A stretch of 24,037 nt of DNA, taken from B3-G11 sp036985855. Lineage in GTDB: Bacteria > Actinomycetota > Acidimicrobiia > Spongiisociales > UBA5794. The notes beneath the pieces were generated by a model. The model was not told the DNA's origin. It did no database searches and saw only the letters and a list, made by a program, of their open reading frames with translations. Every line of letters starts with the position of its first letter. Positions within the stretch are counted from its first letter, which is position 1. Shown one piece after another: positions 21,635 to 24,037 of this stretch. The stretch covers positions 1 to 24,037 of the forward strand of contig BTQL01000033.1 in the NCBI GenBank assembly GCA_036985855.1, written 5' to 3'. Made by a program: the position numbers and the translations under genes.

Positions 21635-22351
21635 ATGCAGGTGATTCCGGCGGTCGACGTGCTCGGCGGACGAGCGGTTCGGCTGATGCAGGGTGATTAC
21701 GGCAGGGTCAGCGAGTACGACAGCGACCCTGGTGCGGTTGCTAGACGATTCGTTACAGGCGGTGCGACACTCGTGCATGTGGTTGACCTGGACGCCGCGA
21801 GGGGAAGAGAGCGATCCCTGGATGTGCTTCGGTCATTCGGAGCCTCGGGTGTTCCGTTTGAGGTCGGCGGAGGAATTCGGACTGCGGTAGCGGCTCGCGA
21901 GAGTCTCGAAGCCGGTGCGGAACGCGTCGTCGTCGGTTCTGCCCTCCTGGCTGGAGGCGAGGTACCTCGAGAGATCGTCGACGCCGTCGGGCCGCATGCC
22001 GTGGTTGCAGCCATCGATGTTCGCAGGGGTAGAGCACGGGGTTCAGGATGGCTGGATGAAGGCGTGCCCTTGGCTGATGTGCTTGTGACGATTGCTGATC
22101 TCGGTATCGAGCGAGCATTGGTTACCGGAATCGAGACCGACGGAACTATGGAGGGACCCGCCTGGGAGCTCCTTGCACAGGTTCGAGATGCTTCACCTGA
22201 TCTTGCGTTGATCGCCTCCGGGGGAGTGGGATCGATCGAGGACATTCGTGCGCTCTCAGACTCCGATCTCTCCTTTGAGGCAGTCATCGTCGGCCGGGCG
22301 CTGTACGAAGGCCGATTCACGCTGCCCGAAGCGATCGAAGCCGCTCTGTAG
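21635..22351 (+). CDS. hisA: phosphoribosylformimino-5-aminoimidazole carboxamide ribotide isomerase
   Basis: This 238-residue beta/alpha barrel converts ProFAR to PRFAR. Key parts are the N-terminal I-P-A-V-D-V-L-G-G-R-A-V-R-L with the catalytic Asp8, F-E-V-G-G-G-I-R, and T-D-G-T at 168-171 supplying the second aspartate, plus S-G-G-V-G for phosphate. Some actinobacteria use a bifunctional PriA that also does the trpF step. The loop G-D-Y-G-R-V-S-E-Y-D looks more like plain HisA, but a dual role is not excluded, and trpF is not in the window. It is divergent from the his operon and followed by repeats and a strong terminator. Confidence 0.94.
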   Translation: MQVIPAVDVLGGRAVRLMQGDYGRVSEYDSDPGAVARRFVTGGATLVHVVDLDAARGRERSLDVLRSFGASGVPFEVGGGIRTAVAARESLEAGAERVVVGSALLAGGEVPREIVDAVGPHAVVAAIDVRRGRARGSGWLDEGVPLADVLVTIADLGIERALVTGIETDGTMEGPAWELLAQVRDASPDLALIASGGVGSIEDIRALSDSDLSFEAVIVGRALYEGRFTLPEAIEAAL

Positions 22352-22400
22352 CGGTTCTGTGGGCCCACGACCGGAGTGAGTGCGGTCTAGAACCCTGGGT
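22352..22400 (+). repeat. 49-bp direct repeat, copy 1
   Basis: This copy starts directly after the hisA stop. It contains inverted parts: GGTTCT/AGAACC near its ends, GACCG/CGGTC inside, and a perfect GTGGGCCCAC palindrome. It matches copy 2 at 44 of 49 positions. Confidence 0.85.
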
Positions 22401-22410
22401 TTGCCGAAAT

Positions 22411-22459
22411 CGGTTCTGTGGGCTGGTGACCGGAGTGAGTGCGGTCTGGAACCCTGGGT
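22411..22459 (+). repeat. 49-bp direct repeat, copy 2
   Basis: This is the second copy, 59 bases downstream of the first. Four of the five differences fall in the GTGGGCCCAC segment, which reads GTGGGCTGGT; the fifth changes AGAACC to GGAACC, keeping a wobble pair with GGTTCT. The outer and inner stems are thus preserved. Confidence 0.85.
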
Positions 22460-22460
22460 A

Positions 22461-22497
22461 CGCGATTTGGGGCGCCCGGTGGGCGCCCCAAATCGCG
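22461..22497. terminator. very strong bidirectional terminator hairpin
   Basis: CGCGATTTGGGGCGCCC (22461-22477) pairs perfectly with GGGCGCCCCAAATCGCG (22481-22497), a 17-bp stem with loop GGT. It lies between hisA on the plus strand and the surface protein on the minus strand, 17 bases from the latter's stop. A short TTG follows; there is no long T-tract. Confidence 0.9.
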
Positions 22498-22514
22498 TTG
22501 GAGGTGGCGGGCGT

Positions 22515-24037
22515 CTAGGCGGCGATGTCGCCTTCTCCCATGTCTTTCCGCTTGCGGGTTGCCAGGACGGCGATTCCACCTGCGAGCAGCAGTGCCAGTG
22601 CGATCAACGCAAGGTTGTCGGCTGAAATGCCGGTCTTTGGCAGAGCAGCCACGACACCGAAGTCGGCATCGAGGTAACTCTCGCCGTCAGCGAGCTGAAT
22701 CGTGAACGATCCTGCCGTTGTGAGCTTCAACGAACCCTCAGACGGGTCTGGAATCGAACTCAGAATGAGTTCGACCTTGTACTCGCCGGGTACCAGCGCC
22801 GAGAACAGGTACAACCCGTTGGCGTTGGTGACGGCTTGGACGGTGGTGCTATCGGGAAGCGTGAGCTTGACCGTTGCGCCGGCGATGCCCTTCTCGCCGT
22901 TGTCCTGTACACCGTTCTCATTCTCGTCGTTCCACACCGTGTCACCGATCGTTGCCGAGGCGCCAAGAGCAGACACTCGAGCGTCGTCGGTGACCCGATC
23001 GACTGGAGCGTTCCAGTTGTCAACACCCTGGGCACCTGCGACGTTGACCGTGCCCGGTGCGCCCGGCCCGTCGAAGACGAACGTGACTTCAGCTCCGATG
23101 TCCAGCGCTGTCGTTCCATTCGGGCCTCCGGTGGTTGCCTCGAATGCTGCGATCGCATTCGGTGCTACCGCGTCGTCGATGAGCAGGTTGAACACCTTGT
23201 AGCCGGTGTTGTTCTGGATCGTCACCTGCCAGGTAACGTCACCCAGATATCCGATGGAAACGAAGAACTCCTGAACGAAGTCGTCGCTGCCCTCGACAGT
23301 TCCGAGCGGCCCAGCCAGCTTGTCGATCTCGAGTACGATCGCAGGCGATTCGATATCCACCGTTGCGGTATCGCTGCCGTCCACGTCTTCCTCGTCCTGA
23401 TCGTATGCGTGAACGTCGACCGTGTTGAGGACACCGTTACCGTGGGTTACGTAGTCCAGGTCTGTCGTGCAACCCGCGTAGAGCGAGTCACCCGGCGCCA
23501 GATCACCATCGTCGTACGCACTCGTGAGGCCTTGGTCGGTGTACAGGGACTCGCATGTCGCAAGGTTGGCTGATCCATCGGTGTAACCGGAGGATTTCGC
23601 CCAGTCCATAACGTCGTCGAGTGTCACGCCGAAGAGCGTCACGTTCCCGTCATTGGTGACAGTGATGCTGAACGTGACAGTGTCCTGTACCGTGATCGCC
23701 GGCTTGTCAACGTTCTTGTCGACAACAAGCGAAACGTTCTGTGGGAGTTCCACCAAGGCATCGCCTTCGTCACAGACGCTACCTACTTGAATATCGAGCG
23801 CGACTGAATCACCGAACTGACCATCGAACCCGCAGGCTTGTGCATTGTTGTAGAACGACCCTGAGTCGATATCTGCCTGGGTGATCGTGTAGGTGGCGGT
23901 GAAGGTCGAGATGTCCGTCTCGGTCGGCACGAGCGATGCGATCGGGTCACCAATGACGGTTATCCCACCAACGAGATCGGTGATATCGACGTTGTACAGC
24001 GTCACGTTGCCGATGTTGGCAACAACGAAGCTGTAGC
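22515..24037 (-). CDS. LPxTG-anchored surface protein with DUF11-like repeats and an SdrD B-like domain (C-terminal part)
   Basis: The frame stays open to the window edge, so the true start lies beyond 24037; the GTG at 24005 is internal. About 507 C-terminal residues are visible. Repeated beta-rich units of the DUF11/DUF7507 type (VTFSITVTNDGNVTLFGV, WQVTIQNNTGYKVFNL) are followed by an SdrD B-like/CNA-B-like domain (I-G-D-T-V-W-N-D-E-N-E-N-G-V-Q-D-N-G-E, then G-A-T-V-K-L, Y-L-F-S). A sorting signal ends the protein: L-P-K-T-G (22629-22643), a hydrophobic segment and R-K-R-K. Sortase would link it to the cell wall. It is probably an adhesin or surface-layer component; the strongly acidic composition suits secretion. 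Confidence 0.92.
   Translation of the reverse strand, partial: YSFVVANIGNVTLYNVDITDLVGGITVIGDPIASLVPTETDISTFTATYTITQADIDSGSFYNNAQACGFDGQFGDSVALDIQVGSVCDEGDALVELPQNVSLVVDKNVDKPAITVQDTVTFSITVTNDGNVTLFGVTLDDVMDWAKSSGYTDGSANLATCESLYTDQGLTSAYDDGDLAPGDSLYAGCTTDLDYVTHGNGVLNTVDVHAYDQDEEDVDGSDTATVDIESPAIVLEIDKLAGPLGTVEGSDDFVQEFFVSIGYLGDVTWQVTIQNNTGYKVFNLLIDDAVAPNAIAAFEATTGGPNGTTALDIGAEVTFVFDGPGAPGTVNVAGAQGVDNWNAPVDRVTDDARVSALGASATIGDTVWNDENENGVQDNGEKGIAGATVKLTLPDSTTVQAVTNANGLYLFSALVPGEYKVELILSSIPDPSEGSLKLTTAGSFTIQLADGESYLDADFGVVAALPKTGISADNLALIALALLLAGGIAVLATRKRKDMGEGDIAA

Overview
The window looks like a piece of chromosome from a moderately high-GC actinomycete (phylum Actinomycetota). The evidence is a four-cysteine WhiB protein, a deazaflavin (F420)-type luciferase-like oxidoreductase, many GTG/TTG starts, an actinobacterial his operon tail, and an LPxTG surface protein. 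An Acidimicrobiia-like lineage is my guess, not something the sequence proves. No phage, transposase, integrase or CRISPR array is visible; this is ordinary chromosomal gene content with some unusual details.

Layout. 1-1300: the 3' end of tRNA-Val(TAC), a small lipoprotein, a small membrane protein and an Flp-type pilin. 1330-5750: a DUF2007 protein, a GNAT acetyltransferase, a Nif3-like protein overlapping a coiled-coil zinc-ribbon protein, a YdjM-like membrane protein, two half-size TauE/SafE proteins and a lipoprotein. 5765-9370: an F420-type oxidoreductase, an aquaporin-family channel with a strong terminator, the RNase P RNA gene, a small membrane protein, a gamma-glutamylcyclotransferase-like protein and WhiB. 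9435-13690: a MacB/FtsX-type ABC transporter (permease plus ATPase), with trpD divergent from it. 13714-15460: a thioredoxin-fold lipoprotein with an in-frame TGA at its active site, an Lgt-like membrane protein and a second TlpA-like lipoprotein. 15487-22351: a nearly complete histidine pathway. A minus-strand operon runs trpR-like regulator-hisG-hisD-hisC-hisB-hisH-hisF-hisIE, mostly with 4-nt start/stop overlaps, and continues towards tlpA and the Lgt-like gene. hisA is divergent, across a short intergenic region that carries a palindrome. 22352-24037: a pair of 49-bp repeats, a 17-bp-stem terminator, and the C-terminal part of a large LPxTG-anchored surface protein that runs off the window.

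The most exciting item is at 13714-14271. A thioredoxin-like lipoprotein reads through TGA exactly where the first cysteine of the CxxC active site belongs (W-[TGA]-S-V-C). A 7-bp hairpin with a 5-nt loop begins ten bases after the TGA, at a spacing and with a loop that fit bacterial SECIS elements. It is best read as an undescribed selenoprotein (UxxC), with pseudogene or sequencing error as the alternatives. It sits next to an Lgt-like protein and a normal WCxxC TlpA lipoprotein, suggesting an envelope thiol-redox cluster. Other points of interest are degenerate heptamer repeats in several intergenic gaps, two half-size TauE genes, an aquaporin with NPG in place of the second NPA, and a likely operator for a TrpR-family histidine regulator.
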